Shown here piece after piece: positions 1 to 6,941 of a stretch of 64,000 nt of DNA. The position numbers and the translations under genes were made by a program. The notes beneath the pieces were generated by a model, which searched no databases, was not told the DNA's origin, and worked only from the letters and a program-made list of their open reading frames with translations. The DNA is taken from the NCBI GenBank assembly GCA_963818685.1, contig CAWFTJ010000005.1, positions 186,001-250,000 on the forward strand. The letters are read 5' to 3'. The stretch comes from CAJCJE01 sp963818685 (GTDB taxonomy: Bacteria; Actinomycetota; Actinomycetes; Mycobacteriales; Pseudonocardiaceae). The stretch's first letter is position 1. Each line of letters starts with the position of its first letter.

Positions 1-86
1 TGAGGCACGATCGACTTTCCGGTGGCCGGATCGATAATCTTCGCTATCGCGGCCTGCGGATCAGTGGCGATCTCACTCAGACACTG

Positions 87-115
87 GGCAAACTGGGTCT
101 TCGAAGTTAACCGGG
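87..115. repeat. Left target duplication (87-94) and left inverted repeat (95-115) of the ISL3 element
   Basis: GGCAAACT is followed by a 21-bp repeat that is the exact reverse complement of 1546-1566. The transposase stop codon (107-109) falls inside the repeat. Confidence 0.95.
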
Positions 116-1566
116 CTTGGCTCGCCGCCAGGCCGCCCGGACGCTCGCGCAGCGTGACCGAAGGCGTTGGTTGACCGGGTTGCGGAAACCGAACGCGTTG
201 CGGGCTTCCAGCTTGATCAACCGATTGACCCCCTCGCTGGCCGCGTTGGTGACACCAGTGCGGATGAACGCCTCGATCTGCGGCCACCACGCTTCGATAG
301 TGCCAGCCAGACAATGCAACTCGGGGATGTCGGTGTCGGCGCACCACCGGTAGAAAACCCAGAGCCGTTGGGAGATCCGGTGACGGAACGCGCCGGTGCG
401 GGCCAAGGCCAACAGGGCGCGGAGTTCTTCCTTCGCGATCCACGCGGCCAGGATCTCCTCCCCGGCCCCGCCCAGGTCGATCAGCCGGTTCCACATGTCG
501 GTGAACTTCTCAGGCGTCAGGTCCTCGCGGTTGCGCAGCAGGCGTCGACGCAGCCCATATTCGGGATCGTCTTTACGGGCCCGACGTCCCCGCAGCGTCG
601 AGGTCACCCGACGGCGTACCGCGGCCACCATCTGGTTCGCCAGTTGCACAACATGAAAATGGTCGACCACCAGTGTCGCGTCCGGTAAATGCTCGACCAC
701 CGCGGCGCGATAGGCGGCGCACATGTCGATCGCCACGACCGCGACGCTCTCCCGCCACTGCTGAGTTCTGGCGGCCAGCCACGATCCGGCATCGCGGCTG
801 GAGCGGCCTTCTACCTGCCCCAACAAGCCCTGGCCACCAGTCAGGTCAACGAATCCGGTGTGCCATCGGTCAACGACCTGTTCCACCTTCCCGGTCTCGG
901 CGTCCACAGTGAACCGCGGTGTACCCCGGCGGGTCTCATCAATTCCCAGTGCTACCACCGGTTCCGGCTCCTCAGGCAACACCGCGGTGGCGTGCTCCAC
1001 GAAGGCCGCGTGGACCACCGGCCAGGACAGGCCCACCTCACGCGCGGCCCGCACCACCGTCGTGCCCACGACCACCGCGCGTCCGGCCGCATCCCGCAGC
1101 CGACTGGTCACCCGCTTACGGGAGGGAATCTGGGGTATCGACTCGGTGAACGAGGACCGTCGACACGTCACAGCCTGGCAGCGCCACCGGCGTTTGTGCC
1201 ACACCAGTCGTGCCGGTACGGGAAAGGACAGATCACGTGGTTGGGTGACCACCCATCCCTTCACCGAGGTCGACGGAGTCGCGCACGAGGGACACGCCGG
1301 TGACGCGTCCGCCGTGCTCACGTGCACCACCCGGCAGCCGTCCGGATCCAGATCGACCCGATCGACCACCACACCGTCCAGCCCTAACAACAACGTCGTA
1401 TCGTGGTACACGCCCGTAGCTCTTCTTGATCGACTGCGTAGACAACAGTCATGATCACGAAGGGCTGCGGGCGCCGTTCATCGGGGGGACGACACCCAGA
1501 CTTGACTACACTGTGTCACCAGGTGGGGCGGTCACAACTACTTTGCCCGGTTAACTTCGAAGACCC
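95..1566 (-). mobile_element. Complete ISL3-family insertion sequence
   Basis: The element is 1472 bp and is bounded by perfect 21-bp terminal inverted repeats at 95-115 and 1546-1566 that begin GGGTCTTCGAAG, the usual style of ISL3 ends. The 8 bases GGCAAACT occur directly outside both ends (87-94 and 1567-1574), matching the 8-bp target duplication expected of the family. It carries a single full-length transposase gene, whose stop codon lies inside the left repeat. Perfect ends, an intact gene and an exact duplication point to a recent, possibly still active insertion. Confidence 0.95.
107..1411 (-). CDS. tnpA: ISL3 family transposase
   Basis: This 434-residue protein has the normal length and layout of ISL3 DDE transposases. 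An N-terminal zinc-binding region shows CPSC near residue 39 and a second CRCQAVTC cluster near residue 76. A helix-turn-helix-like stretch follows (ATVVRAAREVGLSWPVV style). The catalytic core includes ALGIDETRRG (first Asp), VAIDMCAAYR (second Asp) and NAASEGVNRLIK with the catalytic Glu near the C-terminus, followed by the ARNAFGFRN motif that typically ends these proteins. It binds the 21-bp ends and catalyses cut-and-paste movement. No frameshift is visible, so it should be functional. Confidence 0.95.
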   Translation of the reverse strand: MYHDTTLLLGLDGVVVDRVDLDPDGCRVVHVSTADASPACPSCATPSTSVKGWVVTQPRDLSFPVPARLVWHKRRWRCQAVTCRRSSFTESIPQIPSRKRVTSRLRDAAGRAVVVGTTVVRAAREVGLSWPVVHAAFVEHATAVLPEEPEPVVALGIDETRRGTPRFTVDAETGKVEQVVDRWHTGFVDLTGGQGLLGQVEGRSSRDAGSWLAARTQQWRESVAVVAIDMCAAYRAAVVEHLPDATLVVDHFHVVQLANQMVAAVRRRVTSTLRGRRARKDDPEYGLRRRLLRNREDLTPEKFTDMWNRLIDLGGAGEEILAAWIAKEELRALLALARTGAFRHRISQRLWVFYRWCADTDIPELHCLAGTIEAWWPQIEAFIRTGVTNAASEGVNRLIKLEARNAFGFRNPVNQRLRSRCASVRAAWRRAKPG

Positions 1567-1574
1567 GGCAAACT
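1546..1574. repeat. Right inverted repeat (1546-1566) and right target duplication (1567-1574) of the ISL3 element
   Basis: Perfect complement of the left end followed by the second copy of GGCAAACT. Nothing between this end and the transposase start (1411) looks like another gene. Confidence 0.95.
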
Positions 1575-1809
1575 GGCTGAACTCATTCCAGCTAAAACGC
1601 AGATCGCACACATCGCGCCATGAGTTGTCCGGCAACTGCTCATCGGCGGTCAGGAGTACCCCGTCAGCGTCGGGAATCAGCGCTACAATCGTGGCCGGTT
1701 GTGCTGCGTAATAGAATGGTGTGCACGGCATGGCACATCAGGACCTTTCTGAGGCTTTCACTCGAACGGCGACTAGCGGCACGACCCGGACCTCGTGGAT
1801 CATGCGGCT

Positions 1810-2049
1810 ATGAACGACTCCCTACCGCGATTGCGGTTCGCGGCCTACAACGACTACGGCGGCGCACCTGGCAACGAAGGATGGCGAGCGGCCATCTCCG
1901 GGACCGGTGCCGCCTATCGGGAGAGTGACCAACATTGGTACCTCTGGAAAGATGCAGATCCTTTCCCCGTTGACACTCTGAATAGGTTATTCGACATCGC
2001 GGCGAAGTTTCATGCGCGTATCACGGTCGAACTCGTCGATCCGGTCTAA
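1810..2049 (+). CDS. Hypothetical protein, about 80 residues
   Basis: The protein begins MNDSLPRLRFAAYNDYGG and is rich in aromatic residues with a C-terminal FDIAAKFHARITVELVDPV. I do not recognise the family. An in-frame GTG at 1795 is an alternative start. The ATG at 1810 overlaps the TGA of a 27-codon upstream ORF (1730-1813, MAHQDLSEAFTRTATSG...), so the two could be translationally coupled. No strong ribosome site is visible for any of these starts. Context is accessory DNA between the insertion sequence and integrative-element genes. Confidence 0.45.
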   Translation: MNDSLPRLRFAAYNDYGGAPGNEGWRAAISGTGAAYRESDQHWYLWKDADPFPVDTLNRLFDIAAKFHARITVELVDPV

Positions 2050-2054
2050 CGGGG

Positions 2055-2138
2055 TCAGCGTGTAGTGCCGCATTTGACGCACACCCACTGGCCGCCTTGC
2101 CTTACGTAGTAGTGGCCCTCCGAGAGTGAGCACGGCAT
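2055..2138 (-). CDS. 27-residue CxxC mini-protein
   Basis: The ATG at 2138 is preceded by AAAGGAGG (2145-2152) at a 6-base spacing, one of the best ribosome sites in this region. The product reads MPCSLSEGHYYVRQGGQWV followed by CVKCGTTR, a C-terminal half zinc-knuckle. It sits downstream of the 128-residue integrative-element protein and on the same strand. The strong ribosome site and CxxC pair support a real gene. Function is unknown; metal binding or partner binding is an inference. Confidence 0.55.
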   Translation of the reverse strand: MPCSLSEGHYYVRQGGQWVCVKCGTTR

Positions 2139-2431
2139 GAGCGTCCTCCTTTCGTCTGATCGCTGGTTCTCCGCGCCGGTGAGCACGGAGCGATTTCGCC
2201 CCAGTTGCGTGCATCAGGGGCAGCGGACTAGGCGGGTCGCTTACGGCTTAGCTACCTGTCCACCCCTGGCATTTCTCCGTGCCAGGCCGGGTACATGGAA
2301 TTGGCAAAGAACCAAGCCGTATTCGGGCATACGGGTACTGCGGAAGGAATTGCGGTGCGCTGACAAAGAGGGACTCGTCAGGCCGGTCTCAGTTCCGGCG
2401 ACGCCTCCCGGCGTTTCGTCCAGTACCCGAT

Positions 2432-2818
2432 CTATGCGGCGGGGCGGGCCGAGTCTCGGATGACCGGCTTGAGGCCAGCGGCCTTAAACGCGATACCGGC
2501 GATCACGCGACCGTCCTCCGAGTCGATCCGGTACGGGTTGATCACCAGGTCGATCAGCTCCACGTAGTCGCCCTCCTCGAACCCCTCACCTGGGTCGGCC
2601 GTCAGGGTCACCGTGATCACCTCGCCCTTGCTGGCCTTCCTGCCTGGCTGGGCGCGTTCCTTGACCAGCAGGTCCACCGCGAACATGGTCACGTCGTTGT
2701 TGACCACGATCTCCTCGGTGAACGACCCGTCCTTCTGCTTGACCGAGCGGGTCTTCATCGCGGGCGGTTCGGTGATCATGAGCTTGTGGCCGTTCAGGTT
2801 GGCCGGGATGTCTCGCAT
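2432..2818 (-). CDS. Integrative-element-type hypothetical protein, 128 residues
   Basis: The start at 2818 is chosen because AGGAGG (2823-2828) lies 4 bases upstream; longer versions would begin inside the operator region. The product starts MRDIPANLNGHKLMITEPP, is acidic, and has a compact beta-rich core (VITVTLTADPGEGFEEGDYVE). From memory, proteins of this type occur next to GntR (KorSA/Pra-like) regulators in actinomycete integrative and conjugative elements, but the biochemical role is unknown. It is divergent from the GntR gene at 2950, with repeated TGGCTAG(T/C)CA boxes between them, so it is probably a target of that regulator. Confidence 0.7.
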   Translation of the reverse strand: MRDIPANLNGHKLMITEPPAMKTRSVKQKDGSFTEEIVVNNDVTMFAVDLLVKERAQPGRKASKGEVITVTLTADPGEGFEEGDYVELIDLVINPYRIDSEDGRVIAGIAFKAAGLKPVIRDSARPAA

Positions 2819-2840
2819 AGCGCCTCCTAATCTGACTGGC

Positions 2841-2952
2841 TTGGCTAGCCATGTACCGTTACGACAAATCATGATGGGCATGGCTAGTCATGTCAAGGGG
2901 CTATCCAAACTTCTCTAGCTTGGCTAGTCAGGTCGCGTAGACTGGGCTAGTG
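2841..2952. promoter_or_regulatory. Repeated TGGCTAG(T/C)CA operator-like boxes between divergent genes
   Basis: Copies are TTGGCTAGCCA at 2841-2851 (whose core TGGCTAGCCA is a perfect palindrome), ATGGCTAGTCA at 2880-2890, TTGGCTAGTCA at 2920-2930 and a weaker TGGGCTAGTG at 2943-2952 that includes the GntR start codon. The spacing is about 39, 40 and 23 bp. The arrangement fits auto-repression by the GntR protein and control of the gene starting at 2818. Operator function is inferred from position and repetition. Confidence 0.7.
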
Positions 2953-3819
2953 ACCACTGGCGTAGAGGACCTAGAAGACCTCGATCCTGATGACCGGCGA
3001 CCGGAGTCGCAGCAGATAGCCAACCGGCTTCGAGCCGCGATCCTGACGGGTGCCTACCAGCCGGGAGACAGGCTGCCCTCGCAGCATGAGCTAGCTCGCC
3101 GATACGGCGTAGTTCGCGAAACGGCCAAATCGGCGATTCGCATACTTGACGCAGAGCGCCTGACCGTCACACGTCAAGGCAGTGGCACATTCGTGCGCGT
3201 TCAGGTTGAGCGTCCTGTAGGTCTGCGCCCACATGTCGAAGCGGCCTTCGAGCGGCCGCATGTATCAGTTGACTTTGCTGGGTTTTCCGGCGAGACCCTC
3301 TACAACACGCTCATGGAGGTGCTCGATAAGGTTAGGGCCGGACGATTCACCCCAGAGTCACTTAGTGTTCGTATCCTGCTAACCGATACCACCGTTCCGC
3401 TAGCTGTGCCGTCTAATGCTGAAATTGGAACTGACGACCCTGCCGTGCGTGAACGTTCTACGAGGATCACAAGACGCGCGATAGAGGGTCTCACTGACGC
3501 GGTGACTGAACTGGGGGACATGGGGCTAATCAAGTCCGCTGCAATTCAAGTACGGGTGCATGGAATATCGCCAATGTTCAAGCTTTATATCTTGAATAGT
3601 GAAGAAGTGTTCTTTGGCTTTTACCCTGTAGCCAGACACCCGGTGACGATCAAGGGGCAACGGATCGAAATCTTCGACGTAATGGGAAAGGATGCGAGTC
3701 TATTTCAATTCTCCACAGGTGCTGAAGACGATTCGTCCATGTCCCCGCAGTTCGTGCAGCAGGCTCGCGGGTGGTTCGACTCGATTTGGTCCACAATCGC
3801 CAGGGAATACGACGCATGA
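2950..3819 (+). CDS. GntR family transcriptional regulator
   Basis: The 289-residue protein opens with an acidic tail and then a winged helix at about residues 18-85 (QIANRLRAAILTGAYQPGDR, LPSQHELARRYGV, RQGSGTFVRV), diagnostic of GntR. The C-terminal 190 residues do not show the FCD or UTRA motifs I would expect. They resemble the less-studied effector domain of GntR proteins carried by actinomycete integrative elements. The start is a GTG at 2950 with no ribosome site, suggesting a leaderless transcript. It is followed by an HAD hydrolase gene, a pairing that may mean co-transcription. G+C content drops in the 3' half relative to core genes, consistent with acquired DNA. Confidence 0.85.
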   Translation: MTTGVEDLEDLDPDDRRPESQQIANRLRAAILTGAYQPGDRLPSQHELARRYGVVRETAKSAIRILDAERLTVTRQGSGTFVRVQVERPVGLRPHVEAAFERPHVSVDFAGFSGETLYNTLMEVLDKVRAGRFTPESLSVRILLTDTTVPLAVPSNAEIGTDDPAVRERSTRITRRAIEGLTDAVTELGDMGLIKSAAIQVRVHGISPMFKLYILNSEEVFFGFYPVARHPVTIKGQRIEIFDVMGKDASLFQFSTGAEDDSSMSPQFVQQARGWFDSIWSTIAREYDA

Positions 3820-3859
3820 ACGTAAGGATCGAGGGACTCGGGGACCGGTTCGAGCGGTG

Positions 3860-4519
3860 ATGTTCGATTTTGACGGTCCAGTATGTGACGTTTTTTCAGG
3901 CCATCCTGCCTCAGAAGTCGCTGCCCGTATGCTCCGCGCCACGGAGTCACTAGATCCTCAGTTTCGGCAGAAATCGAGGCGGCCGGAAGATCCTATCGAG
4001 CTGCTGCGTGAGGTAGTAGCCTATGACTACGGGCTCTTAACTAAAGCCGAGGATATCCTTCGCTGCGGAGAGAGGATAGCTGTACATACTTCCAGGCCAA
4101 CGGAATTCGCAAAAGAGGCTATTGTTGCCGCTTCTGCGAACAATCGGCCGGTGGCTATCATTAGTAATAATTCCGAGGATGCGATACATTTCTACCTATC
4201 GCATCACAATCTCGATAGATACGTTACCATTGTGATCGGCCGACCCTACGCGCAACCCGATCGTATGAAGCCGAATCCAGAGGCACTATTGCTGGCCGCG
4301 AGGGACTTGGGAATCGCGCCATCTGAAGGAGTGTTCATCGGCGATTCCGTCACAGATATTGAAGCAGCCCGAACAGTCGCAATGCCTTGCATTGGCTATG
4401 CAAAACGCCCTGAGAGGCGTCGAGAACTGCAAGCGGCCGGCGCGTCCTTGGTAGTGGACTCGATGAACGACGTAGCCCACGTCCTCAATCCGAACGCGAC
4501 GACCAACCATCCCGCATGA
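3860..4519 (+). CDS. HAD superfamily hydrolase (phosphatase-like)
   Basis: From the ATG at 3860 (a GTG at 3857 is adjacent) the protein begins MFDFDGPVCD, so the nucleophile Asp3 and acid/base Asp5 of HAD motif I lie at the very start. Motif II is AIISNN near residue 100, the motif III Lys is in RMKPNPE near 137, and motif IV is GDSVTD at 161-166. The 219 residues suit a phosphoglycolate-phosphatase-like fold with a helical cap. The start lies 40 bases after the GntR stop, so an operon with the regulator is likely. Substrate unknown. Longer upstream starts would read through the regulator gene and are not favoured. Confidence 0.8.
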   Translation: MFDFDGPVCDVFSGHPASEVAARMLRATESLDPQFRQKSRRPEDPIELLREVVAYDYGLLTKAEDILRCGERIAVHTSRPTEFAKEAIVAASANNRPVAIISNNSEDAIHFYLSHHNLDRYVTIVIGRPYAQPDRMKPNPEALLLAARDLGIAPSEGVFIGDSVTDIEAARTVAMPCIGYAKRPERRRELQAAGASLVVDSMNDVAHVLNPNATTNHPA

Positions 4520-4564
4520 GACCATCTCGGAGCGGGAACGACCAAGATTCCGGAGGCACTGACC

Positions 4565-4765
4565 ATGGCATCGATCCAGACCCTCGAACGACGTATCGCT
4601 GCACTTGAGGCGCGTCTCGCCGACATCGAAGGGGGATACGGCGAGACCTTGTATGCGCTTCGCAGGGATGCCATCCGGTCACGCATCGAGATGGGCTCTG
4701 TACTGGGCCACTTGGGTATCGAGCGCGCGCCTGAGGAGGACATCGATGCAGCCATGGACGAGTGA
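4565..4765 (+). CDS. Small coiled-coil protein, 66 residues
   Basis: The ATG at 4565 follows CGGAGG by about 8 bases. The sequence MASIQTLERRIAALEARLAD shows clear heptad spacing of hydrophobic residues and probably forms a coiled coil to about residue 45, ending with an acidic tail. It lies 45 bases after the HAD gene on the same strand and completes a GntR-HAD-coiled-coil cassette. No enzymatic motif is present. A structural or regulatory partner role is inference only. Confidence 0.7.
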   Translation: MASIQTLERRIAALEARLADIEGGYGETLYALRRDAIRSRIEMGSVLGHLGIERAPEEDIDAAMDE

Positions 4766-4798
4766 CCAACGCGGGATCGCCTTCGCACTCCTCCCGTC

Positions 4799-4969
4799 AA
4801 CACAGCATGCTGTGTTCAGAGTTTCCATACTTCTTCAAGGCGGCCCCCTCCGGGGGCCGCTGCCCGCTGTTTTCCAGTCCGCCGCGCCAGCGGGGCATGC
4901 GGCCTGGCGGCCGGTCCCCGCGCGCGGCGGAGTGGAAGGGCAGCGGCCCAGGGACCACGGAGGGGGCCG
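4799..4969. repeat. Palindrome-rich noncoding element
   Basis: Three nested structures are visible. AACACAGCATGCTGTGTT (4799-4816) is a perfect 18-bp palindrome. GCGGCCCCC (4840-4848) and GGGGGCCGC (4852-4860) form a 9-bp hairpin with a 3-base loop. A larger imperfect inverted repeat pairs 4856-4895 with 4916-4947, including 10-of-10 matches for GCCGCTGCCC and TCCGCCGCGC. GGGGGCCG recurs at 4962-4969 and could pair with 4841-4848 instead. Candidates are a terminator, a transfer or single-strand origin, or a recombination site of the integrative element. Confidence 0.65.
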
Positions 4970-4981
4970 TAGCGTGCTGGG

Positions 4982-5542
4982 ATGACCGCGGTACAGATCA
5001 TTAGTTCGGTCGGAGCCACCGTTGTTGCGCTGGTGGCCATCGTCGCCAACCATTGGGCGACGCGACGGACGCTCAGTGACCGTCAGGAGGAGCGGCTATG
5101 GACGTCTCGTTCGGAACTCTATGTCGAGATCGTCCGTATAGTGTTGACGGAGCGTAACCGATACGCCGAGGCGTTAGTGATCATAAGAGATGCCGACGCC
5201 AGGGACGCAGATATCGCCGATCAGCAACGCGACCGGATGGATCGGCTAACGCGAGTCTGGGTATACGCGACTGATACGACCAGGGAGCGGTACGAGGCAT
5301 GGGACAACGCCGCGGTGGCCGTAGAGGGACTGGTGGTATGGCCCTATTCGGTGACTGGTAGCCGTCGGTCGAGCGTCGCTAGAACAGCCGTCACCAGCGC
5401 AGTGGACAAGATGATCTCAACGGGCGACCAACTTATCGAACAGATCCGGTTCGAGCTGGGGTCGGGCACAGTTAAGATGCCATCATCGCGATGGGCGGCA
5501 CGGAGAAGTCGCCGCCGAGACCATTCGTCAGTGGCCAGGTGA
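4982..5542 (+). CDS. Hypothetical membrane-anchored protein
   Basis: The 186-residue product begins MTAVQIISSVGATVVALVAI, a single N-terminal membrane helix (about residues 4-24), followed by a charged, helical cytoplasmic part (RTLSDRQEERLWTSRSELYV) without recognisable catalytic motifs. Proteins of this style are common in actinomycetes and phages but have no assigned function. There is no clear ribosome site, so a leaderless start is possible. The palindrome-rich element lies just upstream and could influence its expression. Confidence 0.55.
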   Translation: MTAVQIISSVGATVVALVAIVANHWATRRTLSDRQEERLWTSRSELYVEIVRIVLTERNRYAEALVIIRDADARDADIADQQRDRMDRLTRVWVYATDTTRERYEAWDNAAVAVEGLVVWPYSVTGSRRSSVARTAVTSAVDKMISTGDQLIEQIRFELGSGTVKMPSSRWAARRSRRRDHSSVAR

Positions 5543-5584
5543 CGATCGGGCTGCCAATCTATCGCCAAGAATCGATCGCAATAG

Positions 5585-5658
5585 ACGGTTGACGATACCG
5601 TTCATCAACCGTTTGCTTCTGCGATCGTCGCTGGTTGATGAATAGTAACGGTTGACGA
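5585..5658. repeat. Cluster of ACGGTTGA(C/T)GA repeats
   Basis: ACGGTTGACGA occurs at 5585-5595 and again at 5648-5658. An inverted copy, TTCATCAACCGT, is at 5601-5612, and GGTTGATGAA is at 5633-5642. A further inverted relative, TGATCAACCGT, overlaps the promoter side of the gene at 5991-6269. Such direct and inverted repeats close to a tRNA-like sequence resemble the arm or excisionase sites that flank integrative-element attachment sites. This is inference from layout. Confidence 0.5.
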
Positions 5659-5890
5659 GAGCAAGCGAGCGGGGAGCAGACTCCGCAACGCAGGGTCGCC
5701 AGTTCGTTGATTGTTGCCGCGCAGGGCAGTTGTGCTGAAGCGCTCCATGATCGTTACCCGCACTTACCCCGCGAATAGGACGCTGAATGACCAGCGTTGA
5801 CGGGTCGCGGCAACCATTCGCTTTTGCAATCTGCACAGGCCACAGTAGGTAACAATGAAGGTCGACAAACGACGAACAGATGTGATCATG

Positions 5891-5929
5891 GAACCTTGGG
5901 TTCTGGGTTCGATCCCCAGGCGGCCCACA
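5891..5929 (+). other. tRNA 3'-end-like sequence, probable attachment-site relic
   Basis: CTGGGTTCGATCCCCAG (5903-5919) forms a perfect T-arm with the canonical TTCGATC loop and is followed by GCGGCCCACA, which looks like the 3' strand of an acceptor stem. No D-arm, anticodon arm or 5' acceptor strand is present upstream, so this is not a functional tRNA. Integrative elements that recombine into the 3' end of tRNA genes leave such copies. The identity of the parental tRNA cannot be decided from this fragment. The stretch 5543-5990 has no convincing gene. Confidence 0.6.
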
Positions 5930-5990
5930 AAACACCTGGTAGATGCGCCTGTCGAAGGCGGTACAAGATCATCAGATGGCATCGCTGCGA

Positions 5991-6269
5991 TCATCCTGTT
6001 GGGTGGCTGCGGCATGGCTCGCCGTCACGGTCGGCCGCCAACCGCAGTGCCAACACGCCGTCCACCAGCAGGAATTGACCCGAAAGGCTGCGGCGACCCG
6101 ACATGGGTTCGGGCAATCGCTCGGCGAACACGCCCCGCTCGGCGATCACCTCAAGCAGCCACGCGCGAGCCGACTCCCGTCCCGGTATCGCGAGCGCTTC
6201 GGCGCAGGCGTCCGCGCAGCGGTTGGTGACGACGATCGGCCAATCGTCGAACTGGGAGGCGGTGGCCAT
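5991..6269 (-). CDS. Hypothetical protein, 92 residues, possibly truncated
   Basis: The ATG at 6269 follows GGAG at a suitable distance. The product begins MATASQFDDWPIVVTNRCAD and has a patterned helical middle and a hydrophobic FLLVDGVLALRLAADRDGEP near its end. The last residues, CRSHPTG, look unlike a natural C-terminus, and the reading frame ends near the tRNA-like sequence, so the 3' end may have been lost at a recombination junction. I do not recognise the family. Confidence 0.45.
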   Translation of the reverse strand: MATASQFDDWPIVVTNRCADACAEALAIPGRESARAWLLEVIAERGVFAERLPEPMSGRRSLSGQFLLVDGVLALRLAADRDGEPCRSHPTG

Positions 6270-6362
6270 CTCGTTCTCCGATATCCGTTGATCAACCGTC
6301 GTTCGTGAGCCCTCGCTGCATCTCACGCGACAAAAGCTTGCCACGCTGGGGCGGGTCCCTAG

Positions 6363-6506
6363 CTACCAGCGGTACGAAGAAACAAGTTATCTCACCTGGC
6401 ATGGGCGCGGTTCCAGCGGCACCTGCCGGGCCAGTTCACCATCACCGGGACCGCCATGGCCACCGGCAACGACGCCACGATGCCTCGCTGGGTGGCTGCA
6501 CCTTGA
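6363..6506 (+). pseudogene. C-terminal gene fragment
   Basis: In one plus-strand frame the sequence reads LAWARFQRHLPGQFTITGTA, continues to ATMPRWVAAP and stops at 6506, with a stop just upstream at 6360-6362 and no start codon. The wording looks like the conserved C-terminus of a larger protein whose 5' part is gone. The family is not recognised. It lies in a stretch (6270-7340) without an intact gene. Confidence 0.35.
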
Positions 6507-6578
6507 GGCAACGCGCACGGTGTCGTCGCCCTGATACCGAGCCGCGCACCAACGCCCGAAGGAAGACGAGCCCACACA

Positions 6579-6938
6579 TCAACCTTGATCTTTGTTCCAG
6601 ATGACCTCAACCGTCTCTGGACGGAAGGTACGAGCACCACGACCAACCGGATGGATGCGTACCGTCATAAGCTCCTTGATCGCGGCGCGCTTTTGATCGA
6701 GGCTGAGCGCTGGTCGGTAGTCACCGTTCGTCGCAGAGTTGTTGTCGTCGCGGTACTTGCGCCGCTCACTCCACCCGTTGCGGTCGCATAGCTCCGCACC
6801 CAGCTTGAGCTGGGCGGGGCCCGACCCCTTCTCGCGCTTGCGGTCCAGCGAGAGTCTGGCGTAGATCGCGGTTACATCGTCGTCCACATCTGCTAAGGCG
6901 GCAGACAGGGGCCTCCCAGTGCTGGTTGTGAACTGCAT
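6579..6938 (-). pseudogene. Large serine recombinase with internal deletion
   Basis: The frame contains AIYARLSLDRKREKG, the start of a serine recombinase catalytic domain with the nucleophile Ser in YARLS, and continues through RKYRDDNNSATNGDYRP. At that point it jumps directly to LSLDQKRAAIKELMTVRIHP and RPETVEVIWNKD, which match the extreme C-terminus of large serine integrases. A family member is normally about 450-550 residues, so several hundred residues covering the rest of the catalytic domain and the zinc-ribbon/coiled-coil region are missing while the frame stays open. The remnant cannot recombine DNA. It probably was the integrase of a decayed element. Confidence 0.75.
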
Positions 6939-6941
6939 GCC

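Larger units (their letters stand above)
1..1731 (-). pseudogene. Small ORF interrupted by the ISL3 element (5' part 1575-1731, 3' part 1-94)
   Basis: Reading the minus strand from the ATG at 1731 gives a protein beginning MPCTPFYYAAQPATIV that runs into the insertion sequence at 1575. If the element and one copy of its 8-bp target duplication are removed, the frame continues without a stop from ...SWNEFSQFA into QCLSEIATDPQAAIAKIID and on past position 1, off the window edge. The gene therefore was open before insertion. I do not recognise the family. Its start codon overlaps the start of a 27-codon plus-strand ORF at 1730-1813, so the true start of one of them may differ. Confidence 0.6.

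Noticed and set aside
5764..6015. Minus-strand ORF containing GRLGIEPRTQG
   Set aside because: This peptide is the antisense translation of the tRNA-like T-arm and is not a real protein.
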